Source: Akkermansia muciniphila (GTDB taxonomy: Bacteria; Verrucomicrobiota; Kiritimatiellia; RFP12; JAAYNR01). Taken from it: DNA of 64,000 bases. The position numbers and the translations under genes were made by a program. Where the stretch lies: positions 36,141 to 100,140 of the forward strand of contig CAMBQN010000009.1 in NCBI GenBank assembly GCA_945870025.1. Reading direction: 5' to 3'. Below, piece by piece: positions 18,418 to 27,722 of this stretch (position 1 is its first letter; every line of letters begins with the position of its first letter). A model generated the notes under the pieces. That model ran no database searches, was not told where the DNA came from, and was given only the letters and a program-made list of their open reading frames with translations.

Positions 18418-19385
18418 AGCGCCTATCACTCAATGGTTATCTGGCGGCGCTTGAAGCGGGACGCAAACCGTACCATGACGGCTATTATGCCATGTATTCG
18501 AGCCTGCTGGGCGGCATCGTCACCAACCCGGTGCTGATGCAGCTCCCGATTGATGACCATCTGGTCCATCGCGGAGACGGGGTCTTTGACACGTTCAAAT
18601 GCGTGGACGGCGCGATTTATAATCTCGACGCGCATCTGCATCGTTTGGAACGTTCAGCCGCAGCGATCGGCACCCGGTGGCCGGGCGGGGTGGGCGATAT
18701 CCGCGCGCTGACGCTGGAAACCATTCGGGCCGGCGACCACCGCATGTGCTCGGGCCGGGTCATGCTCGCCCGCGGTCCCGGTGGGTTCGGCGTAAGCCCC
18801 TACGAGCCGCCCGAACCCTCGCTGTATATCATCGCCTACAAACTGGGCACACCCTTCATGGAATTGCACCCCGCTGGCGCGCGCGTGCGGCGCAGCCGGG
18901 TGCCGGCGAAGCCGTCGCAGTTTGCCGAGATCAAAAACTGTAACTACCTTCCCAATGTGCTCATGAAAGGCGAGGCTGTCGATTGGGGTGTCGATTTTGT
19001 CGTCGGCTATGATGCCGACAACCACCTCACCGAAGGCGCCACGGAAAATGCGGGGATCGTGACCCGATCGGGCGAACTGGTCTTCCCGAGGCTGGAGAAT
19101 ATTCTGGCGGGAACCTCGATGTTGCGGCTGATGGAGCTGGCGCAGGAACAGGTGTCGGCCGGCGCCCTGAAGGCGGTCACGATGCGCGACATCTCCGAGC
19201 AGGATGTGTTGGACGCGGCCGAGGTGCTGATTGTCGGTACGACGCTCAATGTCGTCGCCGTTTGCGAGTATGAAGGGTGCGCCATCGGACGGGGAACTCC
19301 CGGACCGGTCTGGCAATTGCTCAATGGTTTGCTGGAGCGCGACATTCTCGAAAATGACGCCTTGCGAACCCGGGTGTTTGGATAA
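18414..19385 (+). CDS. Class IV PLP aminotransferase
   Basis: A 323-residue fold-type IV aminotransferase (branched-chain/D-amino-acid aminotransferase/aminodeoxychorismate lyase group). [15 protein letters not shown] is the family N-terminal signature, Lys174 in [12 protein letters not shown] is the expected PLP lysine, and [11 protein letters not shown] is the cofactor phosphate and glutamate region. The start overlaps the rfbB stop as ATGA. Members of this family differ in substrate by few residues, so the reaction is not assigned. Its place at the end of a polysaccharide operon may be incidental. Confidence 0.82.
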   Translation: MKRLSLNGYLAALEAGRKPYHDGYYAMYSSLLGGIVTNPVLMQLPIDDHLVHRGDGVFDTFKCVDGAIYNLDAHLHRLERSAAAIGTRWPGGVGDIRALTLETIRAGDHRMCSGRVMLARGPGGFGVSPYEPPEPSLYIIAYKLGTPFMELHPAGARVRRSRVPAKPSQFAEIKNCNYLPNVLMKGEAVDWGVDFVVGYDADNHLTEGATENAGIVTRSGELVFPRLENILAGTSMLRLMELAQEQVSAGALKAVTMRDISEQDVLDAAEVLIVGTTLNVVAVCEYEGCAIGRGTPGPVWQLLNGLLERDILENDALRTRVFG

Positions 19386-19390
19386 CAGAG

Positions 19391-19531
19391 CCGCTTGCAA
19401 AACCCTGTTTTGCAAGCGGAGTGTTCAGGTGTCAGGTTTCGGGTATCAGGATGAACCACACGATGTTGCATCTTCCTGAAACCTGATCACTGAAACCTGA
19501 AACCGGCGCTTGCAGGGGTTTTGCAAGCGCC
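19391..19531 (-). repeat. Dispersed hairpin element, copy 2 (inverted)
   Basis: A 141-base copy in the opposite orientation to copy 1. It starts with the same perfect 13-bp palindrome (CCGCTTGCAAAAC, loop CCT), followed by the GTTTCAGG-type tracts and ending in the GGCGCTTGC/GCAAGCGCC hairpin. It fills the gap between the aminotransferase and PTS genes and may terminate the polysaccharide operon. Confidence 0.85.
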
Positions 19532-19553
19532 TCAACAGGCAAGGCAGAATTAC

Positions 19554-20015
19554 ATGGATGCATGTCACGTGTTGACGGAACGATGTCGGGTTCGGTTTGA
19601 CCCCGAAGGTGATGATCTTTACGCGGTCATTGAAACCTTGGCGGATGCCGCGGTGGCGGGCGGACTGCTACCGAAGGCGGGCCGCGACGAGGCCGTGCAG
19701 GCTGTCTTGAAACGTGAACAGAGCGGGTCAACGGTCTTGTCCGACGGAATCGCTTTTCCCCATGGCCGCACGGGTGTGGTTCCGCAACTGGCCTCCGTCT
19801 TGGGCGTGTTCCGAAACGGCCTCCAGACCACCGACCCCTCCAGCGGCGCGGCGATCTGGCTGGTGGCGCTGATCTTCGTGCCACTCCAAGGGGCCGGAAA
19901 CGGACATATTCATTTTCTCGCCACGCTCAGCAAACGGCTGATCAAACCCGACGTGGTGGCGCTTCTGCGCACGGCCACACACGAGGCAGACGTACTCGCC
20001 GCACTGTTCGTCTGA
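19554..20015 (+). CDS. PTS EIIA type 2 (fructose/mannitol/nitrogen-type) domain protein
   Basis: A 153-residue single-domain protein with the PTS_EIIA_2 signature SDGIAFPHGRTG. His70 is the expected phosphorylated residue, and the later GHIHFLATLSKRL matches the conserved helix. No EIIB or EIIC is near, so a regulatory role like PtsN is more likely than sugar transport. An upstream TTG lies inside the hairpin repeat, so the ATG after AAGGCAG was used. It converges on etfA with 10 bases between. Confidence 0.82.
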   Translation: MDACHVLTERCRVRFDPEGDDLYAVIETLADAAVAGGLLPKAGRDEAVQAVLKREQSGSTVLSDGIAFPHGRTGVVPQLASVLGVFRNGLQTTDPSSGAAIWLVALIFVPLQGAGNGHIHFLATLSKRLIKPDVVALLRTATHEADVLAALFV

Positions 20016-20025
20016 CGCCGCGCGA

Positions 20026-21042
20026 TTACGTCGCGGGGATCTGGCGAATCAGTTCCGGGAGGATCTCGAAGAGGTCGCCGACGATGGCGATGTCGGCGAT
20101 CTGCATCATCGGTGTGTCGGGATTTTTGTCCAGAGCGATGATGAGGTCGCACGACTGCATGCCCACCAGATGCTGGATCTGACCCGAGATGGCGCAGGCC
20201 ATGTAAACCTTGGATTGTACCGTCTGACCGGTCTGGCCGACCTGATGGGCGTAGGGAATCCATCCGGCATCCACCGCGGCGCGGCTGGCACCGACGGCGC
20301 CGCCGACGCGGGAGGCGAGCTGACGCAGCAGGTTGAATCCCTCGGGACCCTTGAGGCCGCGGCCGCCGGAGATGATGAATGAGGCGTCGCCGAGGTTGAC
20401 TGCGGTCTCGGTGCTGTGAAAGACCTCGATCACGCGCTTGAGGGCGTCAGACGGGTCGGGCGTCAACGGTTCGCGGATGACGCGTCCCGTGCGGCGCGGG
20501 TCGGCGTCAAGCGCCTTCATCACGCGCGGCCGGACGGTGGCAAGCTGGGGGCGGTGGTTGGAGCAGCGAATCGTCGCCATGATGTTGCCGCCGAACGCAG
20601 GACGCGTCTGCAGCAGATCGCCGTTGTCGGGGTCGATCGCCAGTCCGGTGCAGTCGGCCGTGAGGCCGCAGTCGGCCAGCACGGCGACCCGCGGGATGAG
20701 CGCGCGGCCGCAGGTGGTGGCGCCGCACAGCACGCTTTCGGGGCGGTATTTGTCGATCAGTTGTACGAGGGTGCGGGCTGCGGCCTCATCGTTGAACGCG
20801 GCGAACGCAGGATCGTCAACCACGATCACGGCGTCGCAGCCGCAGGCGATCAGGCCGCCGGTCTGTCCGGCGACCCCGGAGCCGAGCACGATGGCCCAGA
20901 CTTCCGAACCGCGGACATCGGCCAGGGCGCGCGCGGCCCCGACCAGTTCGTGCGTGACGGGCTGAATGTGGCCGGAGAGGACTTCGGCTACGACCCACAC
21001 ATTGCGGAAAGCTCCGCGTGCAACAGCAGGGTTCAAACGCAT
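20026..21042 (-). CDS. etfA: Electron transfer flavoprotein alpha subunit
   Basis: A 338-residue EtfA. The N-terminal alpha/beta domain is followed by the FAD-binding C-terminal domain with SGGRGLKGPEGFNLL, GASRAAVDAGW, QVGQTGQTVQSKVYMACAISG and IALDKNPDTPMMQIADIAIVGD, the standard FAD contacts. With EtfB it passes electrons between flavoenzymes and a partner. It lies 10 bases after etfB at the end of a C1-metabolism operon, so methylene-THF reductase is a possible partner. Whether it bifurcates electrons is not clear from sequence. Confidence 0.93.
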   Translation of the reverse strand: MRLNPAVARGAFRNVWVVAEVLSGHIQPVTHELVGAARALADVRGSEVWAIVLGSGVAGQTGGLIACGCDAVIVVDDPAFAAFNDEAAARTLVQLIDKYRPESVLCGATTCGRALIPRVAVLADCGLTADCTGLAIDPDNGDLLQTRPAFGGNIMATIRCSNHRPQLATVRPRVMKALDADPRRTGRVIREPLTPDPSDALKRVIEVFHSTETAVNLGDASFIISGGRGLKGPEGFNLLRQLASRVGGAVGASRAAVDAGWIPYAHQVGQTGQTVQSKVYMACAISGQIQHLVGMQSCDLIIALDKNPDTPMMQIADIAIVGDLFEILPELIRQIPAT

Positions 21043-21052
21043 GGAAAGCTCC

Positions 21053-21841
21053 TTAGACGAGACTCCGTGTTCTCAATTCGTGCAACAGCTCGGCGGCACA
21101 GACGTCGGGCGATCCCGTGATGCGGCGCGAGGCCTTGTTGCGGGGCGGCGGTGGTTCGGTCTTGACGACGCGCGTGGGCGAACCATCCAGCCCGATCTTG
21201 GCCGTGTCGGCGCCGATCATCTCGGGCGTCCAGACGGGAATCTCCATCTTTTGCGAGGCCAGACGGCCCCGGAGCGTCGGGACACGCGGCGAGTTGATGT
21301 CTTTGACCACAGTGATCACGGCGGGGAGGGTCAGCTCGCAGACGTCATAGCCATCTTCGTGCATGCGCACGGCGACGAGGGTTTCGGGGGTAGCCGAACG
21401 CACCTGCATGACATGCGTCGCTTGGGGCCAGCCGAGGTGCGCCGCGATGCCGGGGCCGACCTGTGCGGTGTCGCCATCCACCGCCTGCTTGCCGCAGATC
21501 ACGAGATCGGCGCCGCCAAGTTTGCGAATGGCGCAGGCCAGGGCGTAGCTGGTGGCCCAGGTGTCGGAGCCGCCGAAGGCGCGGTGGCTCAGCAGAATGG
21601 CGCGGTCGGCCCCCTGCGAGACCGCTTCGCGCAGGACCGCCTCGGCCTTGGGAGGGCCCATCGAGAGGACGACCACCTCGCCGCCAAACCGCTCGCGCAA
21701 CAGCACGCCCTCTTCAACCGCATAGGTGTCAAAGGGGTTGAGGATGGCCTTGACGCCCTCGCGCACGATCCGCTTGGTCTCGGGATCGATCGAGGCGTCG
21801 TTGGTGGCGGGAACTTGCTTGATGCAGACCACGATGCGCAT
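21053..21841 (-). CDS. etfB: Electron transfer flavoprotein beta subunit
   Basis: A 262-residue EtfB with the family start MRIVVCIKQVPAT, ILNPFDTYAVEEGVLL, the AMP or second-flavin region ICGKQAVDGDTAQVGPGIAAHLGWP and the recognition-loop area near DINSPRVPTLRG. It dimerises with EtfA, encoded by the next gene. Its 5' spacer holds five 9-bp repeats ending in TCGAT, directly before an AAAGGAAAT ribosome-binding region. Homology is certain; the electron donor is inferred. Confidence 0.93.
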   Translation of the reverse strand: MRIVVCIKQVPATNDASIDPETKRIVREGVKAILNPFDTYAVEEGVLLRERFGGEVVVLSMGPPKAEAVLREAVSQGADRAILLSHRAFGGSDTWATSYALACAIRKLGGADLVICGKQAVDGDTAQVGPGIAAHLGWPQATHVMQVRSATPETLVAVRMHEDGYDVCELTLPAVITVVKDINSPRVPTLRGRLASQKMEIPVWTPEMIGADTAKIGLDGSPTRVVKTEPPPPRNKASRRITGSPDVCAAELLHELRTRSLV

Positions 21842-21852
21842 GGTTAAATTTC

Positions 21853-21897
21853 CTTTTCGATAACGTCGATATTATCGATGATGTCGATATTATCGAT
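21853..21897 (-). repeat. Five 9-bp ATCGA-type repeats upstream of etfB
   Basis: Read on the plus strand, five consecutive 9-mers each end in TCGAT (ATTATCGAT occurs twice). They sit in the 78-base gap between metF and etfB, next to the ribosome-binding site. A shorter version precedes fhs in the same operon. They could be a protein operator, an RNA structure or a slippage repeat. Confidence 0.75.
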
Positions 21898-21919
21898 TCT
21901 GAGGAACCGTCGCCCGGTG

Positions 21920-22717
21920 TTACGACACCCAGGTGTCGGTGATTAGGTGGTATTGGGTCTTGAAGCCGAGCAGGGAGAGATACATGCCGCACTGCGGATA
22001 GGTGCGGTGGAGGAGGCGGAGCGTCTCGATCGGATCAAAGACCGTGCTCTCGGGAATCTCGTAGCCGACGGCCTGAGAGAGAAGGTGCAGTTTCTTGCTC
22101 ATCCACGCCTCGAGTGCGACGGGGAGCGGGCAGGTGGCGAGCAGCTTGTCGACTACGGCGTTGCGGGCGATCACCGGTTGCGTGATGACGAACATCGCGC
22201 CGGCGGCGATCTTGCGGTCCAGCTTCGCGAATTCGTGATCTTCGGGCTCGTAGGGATTGAATGCCACGCCGAGGTTGAATGCGCCGGGATAGGTCTGCCC
22301 GATGTAGCGCAGGAGTTCGACAGAGGTCACGGACTCGACGCCCGAGGCGCCGATGTCGGCGGGTTCGAGCTTGGGCAGACGATCAGAGCCATCACCCGTG
22401 ACCACGAGCAGGTCGCGGATGCCTTGGCCGATGCAGGCTTGCAGGATATCGTCGAGGTTGGCCTTGGTGTGGAAGGTGTTGAGGTGGATCATCACCTGAT
22501 CGGGCTTCACGGACAGGCCCAGCTCCTGGATCATCTCCGTCCCCTGGAAGGAGAGATGCCCCATGGCGTTGTCGGTGAGACAAATGCAGTAGCCGCTGTC
22601 GAGGACGCGCTGATACTTCTCGGCAAAGGCCTGCAGGTCGGCGTCAAGCTTCTCCGAGTCCTGCTTGGGCGGCAGGATCTCGACATGATAGATGTGGTTG
22701 GCGATGTGTTTTTTCAT
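21920..22717 (-). CDS. metF: Methylenetetrahydrofolate reductase-family protein
   Basis: A 265-residue TIM-barrel protein of the MetF family (HVEILPPKQD, VMIHLNTFHTKANLDDIL, LLVVTGDGSD, LGVAFNPYE, GAMFVITQPV). It should reduce methylene-THF to methyl-THF with FAD in the cytoplasm. The NADH-binding region of other MetF proteins is not obvious, and EtfAB follows, so electrons may come from ETF. The internal ATG at MKKHIANHIYHVEILPP was chosen from family alignment. A separate MetV zinc protein is not present. Confidence 0.85.
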   Translation of the reverse strand: MKKHIANHIYHVEILPPKQDSEKLDADLQAFAEKYQRVLDSGYCICLTDNAMGHLSFQGTEMIQELGLSVKPDQVMIHLNTFHTKANLDDILQACIGQGIRDLLVVTGDGSDRLPKLEPADIGASGVESVTSVELLRYIGQTYPGAFNLGVAFNPYEPEDHEFAKLDRKIAAGAMFVITQPVIARNAVVDKLLATCPLPVALEAWMSKKLHLLSQAVGYEIPESTVFDPIETLRLLHRTYPQCGMYLSLLGFKTQYHLITDTWVS

Positions 22718-22730
22718 AAGGGCTTTCTGG

Positions 22731-24497
22731 CTAAAACAGGCCGGTGACACGACCAGTGGCGGTGTTGACGTCGATGCGGCGGAAAGCGGGGTCTGAGGCC
22801 GTGCCGGGCATCAGCTTGATGTCGCCGGCCACGGGGACGATGAATCCGGCGCCACGGTAGACCATGAAATCGCGGATCGGCAGGGTCCAGCCGCGCGGAC
22901 GACCCTTGGCGGATGGGTCATGCGAGAGGCTCAAATGGGTTTTTACCATGCAGGTGCCCATCGTGCAGGTCTCGGGGTCCTTCTCCAGCACCGCCAGTTT
23001 CTCCTTGGCCGCCGGAGTGTAGGAGACGCCATCGGCGCCGTAGACCTGCGTGGCGATGGTGTGGATGCGGTCTTTGAGGGGCATGTCCAAGGGATAGAGA
23101 AAGCGGAATTCCGACTTCTGAGCGCAGGCGTCAACCACGGCTTCGGCCAGATCAATCGCGCCCTCGCCGCCCCGGGCCCAGTGGCGGCTCACAGCGACAC
23201 GGGCGCCGGCCCCTTCGGCGGCACGGCGGATCGCCAGAATCTCGTCGTCATGGTCGGTGGCGAAATGATTGATGCACACCACCGGGGCGATGCCGCTCTT
23301 GCGAACGGTTTCGATGTGGGCGATGAGGTTCTCGGCGCCGCGTTCGACGAGGCCGGGATTGCTTTCGGTGTACGCCCGGTCGAGCGGTGCGCCGGGAGAG
23401 ACCTTCGGTCCGCTGCCATGCATCTTGAGCGCCCGCACGGTGCAGACCACAACCGCTGCGCTGGGGGTGAGGCCCGAAAAGCGGCACTTGAGGTTCCAGA
23501 ACTTCTCAAAGCCGATGTCCGCGCCGAATCCGCTCTCGGTGACGTGGTAATCGCCGAGTTTGAGGGCGATGCGGTCGGCGATGATGGAGGATTGGCCGAT
23601 GGCGATGTTGGCAAAGGGGCCGGCGTGGACAAAAACCGGGTTGCCTTCGATCGTCTGGAGGAGGTTGGGGTAGATCGCCTTGTGCATCAGGGCGGTCATC
23701 GCGCCGGCGACATCGAGATCGCCGGTGGTGATCGGCTTGCCCGAGGTGCTGGTAGCGACGACGATCCGCGCCATGCGTTCCCGCAAATCCTTGATGTCGC
23801 GGGCCACCGCGAGGATCGCCATGATTTCCGAAGAGACGGTGATGGCGAATCCGCTGCGCATCATGAACCCGTCCATCTTGTCGCCGATGCCGATGATGAT
23901 GTTGCGCAAGGCCTGGGCGGAGAAGTCCATGACCCAGTTCATGGAGATGGCGTTTGGATCGATCGAGAGGCGCTTGAGATTGCGAGTGGCGAGCGTGGCG
24001 TCGTCGTAATTGAACTCGTGCTGAAGGCGGCTGGTGAGGGCGACCATGGCGAGGTTGTGCGCATTAGTGATCGCATCGATGTCGCCGGTCAGGCCGAGGT
24101 TGAAATCGGTGAGCGGAATGCACTGGGCGAGGCCGCCGCCGGCCGCGCCGCCCTTGACGTTGAAGGTTGGCCCGCCCGAAGGCTGGCGGATGGCGCCGGT
24201 CACCCGCTTGCCCAGCTTGCCGAGACCGTCAACCAGGCCGATCGTGGTGGTCGTCTTGCCTTCGCCGAGCGGGGTGGGGGTGATCGCGGTGACGTCGATG
24301 TACTTGGCGTCGGGACGTGAGGCGAGGCGTTCCAGCACGCGCAGGTGGTTCACCTTGCCGATGTGGTGGCCATAGGGCATCAGTTCGTCGGGGAGTATGC
24401 CGAGGTCGGCGGCGACGCGGGTGATCGGCTTCATGCCGGCTTCGGCGGCTTCGGCGATCTGCCAGTCTTTCATCTGAGTCGGGTCAAGTGTGGTCAT
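22731..24497 (-). CDS. fhs: Formate-tetrahydrofolate ligase
   Basis: A 588-residue enzyme that joins formate to THF using ATP, the first folate step of the Wood-Ljungdahl methyl branch and of purine or serine C1 supply. The P-loop [13 protein letters not shown] is at about 73-85, followed by the conserved [18 protein letters not shown] and the long [15 protein letters not shown] region. It is slightly longer than the usual 556-560 residues. It sits 13 bases before metF and follows the methyltransferase gene, with 9-bp repeats in its leader. Confidence 0.95.
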   Translation of the reverse strand: MTTLDPTQMKDWQIAEAAEAGMKPITRVAADLGILPDELMPYGHHIGKVNHLRVLERLASRPDAKYIDVTAITPTPLGEGKTTTTIGLVDGLGKLGKRVTGAIRQPSGGPTFNVKGGAAGGGLAQCIPLTDFNLGLTGDIDAITNAHNLAMVALTSRLQHEFNYDDATLATRNLKRLSIDPNAISMNWVMDFSAQALRNIIIGIGDKMDGFMMRSGFAITVSSEIMAILAVARDIKDLRERMARIVVATSTSGKPITTGDLDVAGAMTALMHKAIYPNLLQTIEGNPVFVHAGPFANIAIGQSSIIADRIALKLGDYHVTESGFGADIGFEKFWNLKCRFSGLTPSAAVVVCTVRALKMHGSGPKVSPGAPLDRAYTESNPGLVERGAENLIAHIETVRKSGIAPVVCINHFATDHDDEILAIRRAAEGAGARVAVSRHWARGGEGAIDLAEAVVDACAQKSEFRFLYPLDMPLKDRIHTIATQVYGADGVSYTPAAKEKLAVLEKDPETCTMGTCMVKTHLSLSHDPSAKGRPRGWTLPIRDFMVYRGAGFIVPVAGDIKLMPGTASDPAFRRIDVNTATGRVTGLF

Positions 24498-24504
24498 GGG
24501 ATTT

Positions 24505-24531
24505 CCTATCGATAATATCGAAATGATCGAA
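24505..24531 (-). repeat. Three 9-bp ATCGA-type repeats upstream of fhs
   Basis: Three 9-mers of the form NNNATCGAW lie in the 40-base gap between the methyltransferase stop and the fhs ATG. They resemble the five-unit array before etfB and occupy the same position beside the ribosome-binding site. Confidence 0.65.
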
Positions 24532-24537
24532 AAAGGC

Positions 24538-25557
24538 TCAGATCGTCCCCTCGCGGGTGGCGGTGATATAGTTCATGCCGTATTCGTCACGGCCGAGCAG
24601 CAGGTCCACGACGAGTCGGAACGGCTCCGAGGCGGGATCGAGGCCGTCGAGGATGGCGTCGTTGATCTGTAGGGGGTCGACGATGCCGCCGTCGCAGCCG
24701 CGTTCACGGCAGAGGCGGGTGAAGACCTGGTTGATGAGGGGGCGCTTGGGAAGTCCGTAGGAGATGTTGCTGAGACCGGGGGCGAAGTGGATCTCCGGGC
24801 CGTAGGCTTCGCGCATGGCGCTGATGGCATCGAGCACGGCGAGACCGTTGGCGCCGTCAACCGAGATGGGGAAGACCAGCGGGTCGAGGTAGATGTCTGT
24901 GCGTTTAAAGCCATGGCGTTCCAGACTGGTCATGAGTTCTGCGACGTTGGCGAGGCGGGCTGCCACGGTGTCGGGCATGCCCGTGGCACCGGTGGCGCTG
25001 GCGATGATCTTGGCGCCGGCGGCGGCGGCCACCGGGATGGAGGCGGCGCGTTCGAGCGAGACCGAGTTGATCATGGGCTTGCCGCGGGCGCGGTCACAGA
25101 CGTCGATTCCGGCCTGGAGAATGTCGGGATTGGAGGAATCGATGCTCAATGGCAGCGGGCTTGCCCGTTGCAGCACCTCCGCCGTCCAGACAACGGCACG
25201 GAGCTTTTCGGCTTGATCCATGCTGAACTCGTCCACGTTGAGGTCGAGAAAGTGTGCGCCGGTCGCCTCCTGCTCGCGCGCCATGGCTTCCAGATAAGCG
25301 ACACCGGCGGTCTGGTCATCGCCTTTTCCATACAAACCCTGCCAGACGGCGACGGCCATGTGGCGGACCTTGCCGTTGCGCCACTCCTCGCCGGCGACGA
25401 CCGCCGGGGGGATCGGCAACGTGCACGGAACACCCTTGTTCTTAAAGGCGAGGGCGCTTCGTCCGTCGGGCAGGGTCACGACAAATTTTCCAGCGGTGAG
25501 ACGAATGCGCGTGCAGTGAATGTTTTCACCGACGATGATGAACCGACCTGTGGCCAT
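24538..25557 (-). CDS. Pterin-binding methyltransferase (methyl-THF:corrinoid type, AcsE/MtgA-like)
   Basis: A 339-residue protein with a dihydropteroate-synthase-like pterin-binding barrel: [58 protein letters not shown] and NISYGLP. These are signatures of enzymes moving the methyl group between THF and a corrinoid protein. About 80 N-terminal residues before the barrel are longer than in classic AcsE. The ATG at [17 protein letters not shown] follows a GGAGGA site; the upstream open frame is in another gene's region. No corrinoid protein or CODH/ACS is in the window. Confidence 0.82.
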   Translation of the reverse strand: MATGRFIIVGENIHCTRIRLTAGKFVVTLPDGRSALAFKNKGVPCTLPIPPAVVAGEEWRNGKVRHMAVAVWQGLYGKGDDQTAGVAYLEAMAREQEATGAHFLDLNVDEFSMDQAEKLRAVVWTAEVLQRASPLPLSIDSSNPDILQAGIDVCDRARGKPMINSVSLERAASIPVAAAAGAKIIASATGATGMPDTVAARLANVAELMTSLERHGFKRTDIYLDPLVFPISVDGANGLAVLDAISAMREAYGPEIHFAPGLSNISYGLPKRPLINQVFTRLCRERGCDGGIVDPLQINDAILDGLDPASEPFRLVVDLLLGRDEYGMNYITATREGTI

Positions 25558-25609
25558 GGAAAATCCTCCGGTTGCGCCGCATCCCGACAAGGGGCGTGCG
25601 TTGGGGTTT

Positions 25610-25639
25610 ATTATGAGGCTAAAGCGCTCAGAAGCGCAA
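25610..25639 (-). promoter_or_regulatory. Candidate promoter of the C1 operon
   Basis: On the minus strand TTGCGC and CATAAT are 18 bases apart, about 50 bases before the methyltransferase ATG and after the recQ stop. It is a weak -35 with a fair -10. Confidence 0.3.
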
Positions 25640-25663
25640 TCGAAGTTTGGTGCTAATTTCTGT

Positions 25664-27565
25664 TCAGTAGGTGCGGCGGCGCACCGGGCGCGCTGCGGCC
25701 GCGCGTCGGGGAGCGGGCCACGCGATGCGGAAATCGGGAACGTCGCGCCGAACGACCCGGATGCCGCGTGGCGTGAGGGAGATCTGACGGTAGTCGTCGG
25801 CGGTGACCGCGATCGAGCCGTCCGCCGCCAGCGCGTCAATCAGCGAAGCGATCTCGGCCGCTGGCACGTCGCTCAGCAAGCCGAAAGTCGAAAGCGCGTC
25901 GAGTCCGCGCTCGGTCAGATAGGGGTCTGGATCGGCTCGCAGCACCTGGATCACGCGCCGCGCGCCGTAACGTCCCTGCATGCGGCTGACGCAGGAGAGG
26001 ATCTTCTGGATGACCAGCCACTGCGGCTCGGTGGGCGAGGCGAGGGCGCGCGTTTCGCGCGGCGCGCAGCGGTCGCAGCCGCCGCAGACAGCCGCCCCCG
26101 CCGTATCGCCGAAATAGGAGAGGATGTAGGCGTGGCGGCAGCCGGAGTGGTCGACAAAGCGAAGCATGGCCTGAAGCCTGCGGCCGTCGCGGTCGGCTTT
26201 GATCCGAAGGCCCTCGAACTGAGGCTTGAGCGCGGCCGCGTCAGCGCCGGGAACCAGCGCCGTGGTATGGACGCGTGTGCCGGTCTCCTGTTCGCGCCGG
26301 ATCAGGTTGGCGCGTTCGAGCACCGCAAAGGCGGTGCGCACCGCCATGTCATTCTTCTGCCCGACGGCGGCGGCCCATGCTTCGAGCGACTGACGCTGCG
26401 GCCCGCTGGCGCAGTGTCGCTGGATATGCTCCCAGATGGCGAGGATGACGGCGGGGGAGGGATTGGCACCATCGACGAAAAACTGCTGCGTACGGACATC
26501 GGCGTAGTTAAAGAGCAGCTCGCACCAGGCGGGCTGACCGTCACGTCCCGCGCGGCCAACCTCCTGATAGTAGGCTTCGACCGATCCGGGCACGTCCCAA
26601 TGGATGACGAAGCGGACATTGTTGCGATCCACGCCCATGCCAAAGGCGTTGGTGGCGACGATGACCGGGCTTTCGGCGGAAATGAAGGCGTCCTGTACGC
26701 GGGCGCGTTCGTCATCGGACAGCGCGCCATGGTAGAGAAGCGCGGGAGTACGGCCGGTGTCGCGGAGCAGATTGCAGACCCGTTCGGCCTGGCGGCGCGT
26801 GGCGACATAGACGATGCCGGTGTGGTGCGCGCGGATGCAAGCGCGGACGCGGTCGAGCTTGGCGGCATGGGTGGGCGTGCGGGTAACGGTTAGATGAAGG
26901 TTGGGGCGGGAGAACCCGTGAATGTGAACGGCGGGCGCGGCGCGCGGCGCGACGCCGAGCTGGAGCTGGGTGGAGATGTCCTCGCGCACGTCCGGCGTGG
27001 CCGTGGCGGTGACCGCCATAACCCGCACGCCGGGAATCTGACCGAGGGCGTTCCGGAGATTGAGGTAATCGGGGCGAAAGTCGTGGCCCCACTGACTGAT
27101 GCAATGCGCCTCGTCCACGGTCAGCAACGAGATCGGCGTTTGCGCCAGCGCTTCCACAAAACGGGAGTTGCGGAACCGTTCGGGGGCGATGTAGACCAGC
27201 TTGAAACGGCCGGCTCGGAGGCGGGCCAGCCGCGACGCCATCTCCTCGGGATCGACCGAGGAGTTTAGAAAAGTTGCGGCAATACCGCGTCGCTCGAGGG
27301 CGTCCACTTGATCCTTCATGAGTGCGATCAAGGGCGAGATCACGAGGGTCGTGTGGGGCAAGAGAAGGGCAGTGAGCTGGTAGCAGAGGGACTTACCCGA
27401 GCCGGTCGGCATGACCAGCACGACATCGCGACCGGCGAGCGATTCGCGGATAGCCTCCATCTGGCCCTCGCGAAAATCGGCATGACCAAACCAGCGGGCG
27501 AGCGCAGCCCGGATCGCGGTCGCGTCAGGAGATGGGCAGGCAGAGATGGGTGAGCGGTCGGTCAT
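25664..27565 (-). CDS. recQ: ATP-dependent DNA helicase RecQ
   Basis: A 633-residue SF2 helicase for recombination and fork repair. Motif I is GSGKS at 55-59, the DEAH box is at 151-154, and motif VI is QEVGRAGRDGQPA. The zinc site CRHAYILSYF to CGGCDRC is at about 476-499, followed by an RQC winged helix. No HRDC domain is seen after it; the C-terminus is a short basic tail, so this is a shorter RecQ form than E. coli's. The ATG at MTDRSPISA was preferred to the upstream open extension, which lies in a likely promoter region. Confidence 0.93.
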   Translation of the reverse strand: MTDRSPISACPSPDATAIRAALARWFGHADFREGQMEAIRESLAGRDVVLVMPTGSGKSLCYQLTALLLPHTTLVISPLIALMKDQVDALERRGIAATFLNSSVDPEEMASRLARLRAGRFKLVYIAPERFRNSRFVEALAQTPISLLTVDEAHCISQWGHDFRPDYLNLRNALGQIPGVRVMAVTATATPDVREDISTQLQLGVAPRAAPAVHIHGFSRPNLHLTVTRTPTHAAKLDRVRACIRAHHTGIVYVATRRQAERVCNLLRDTGRTPALLYHGALSDDERARVQDAFISAESPVIVATNAFGMGVDRNNVRFVIHWDVPGSVEAYYQEVGRAGRDGQPAWCELLFNYADVRTQQFFVDGANPSPAVILAIWEHIQRHCASGPQRQSLEAWAAAVGQKNDMAVRTAFAVLERANLIRREQETGTRVHTTALVPGADAAALKPQFEGLRIKADRDGRRLQAMLRFVDHSGCRHAYILSYFGDTAGAAVCGGCDRCAPRETRALASPTEPQWLVIQKILSCVSRMQGRYGARRVIQVLRADPDPYLTERGLDALSTFGLLSDVPAAEIASLIDALAADGSIAVTADDYRQISLTPRGIRVVRRDVPDFRIAWPAPRRAAAARPVRRRTY

Positions 27566-27722
27566 GGGGGCAAGCTTAGCGTCTGGCGGGCGCCCCGTCA
27601 ATTCGGTAATGCGTTCTGGCCATTGCGCTTGCTTTCCCTCCTGCCGCCGCCGTATAGTATCCGCGTGAAACCGGAGCGGACCGACGTGCACAGTTTCGGC
27701 CGGCGCAGGGGGGATTCAGAGA

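Noticed and set aside
22920..24320. 466-codon plus-strand open frame opposite fhs
   Set aside because: Antisense to a certain gene and of the same composition artefact.
25520..26893. 457-codon plus-strand open frame opposite recQ
   Set aside because: Antisense to clear helicase motifs.
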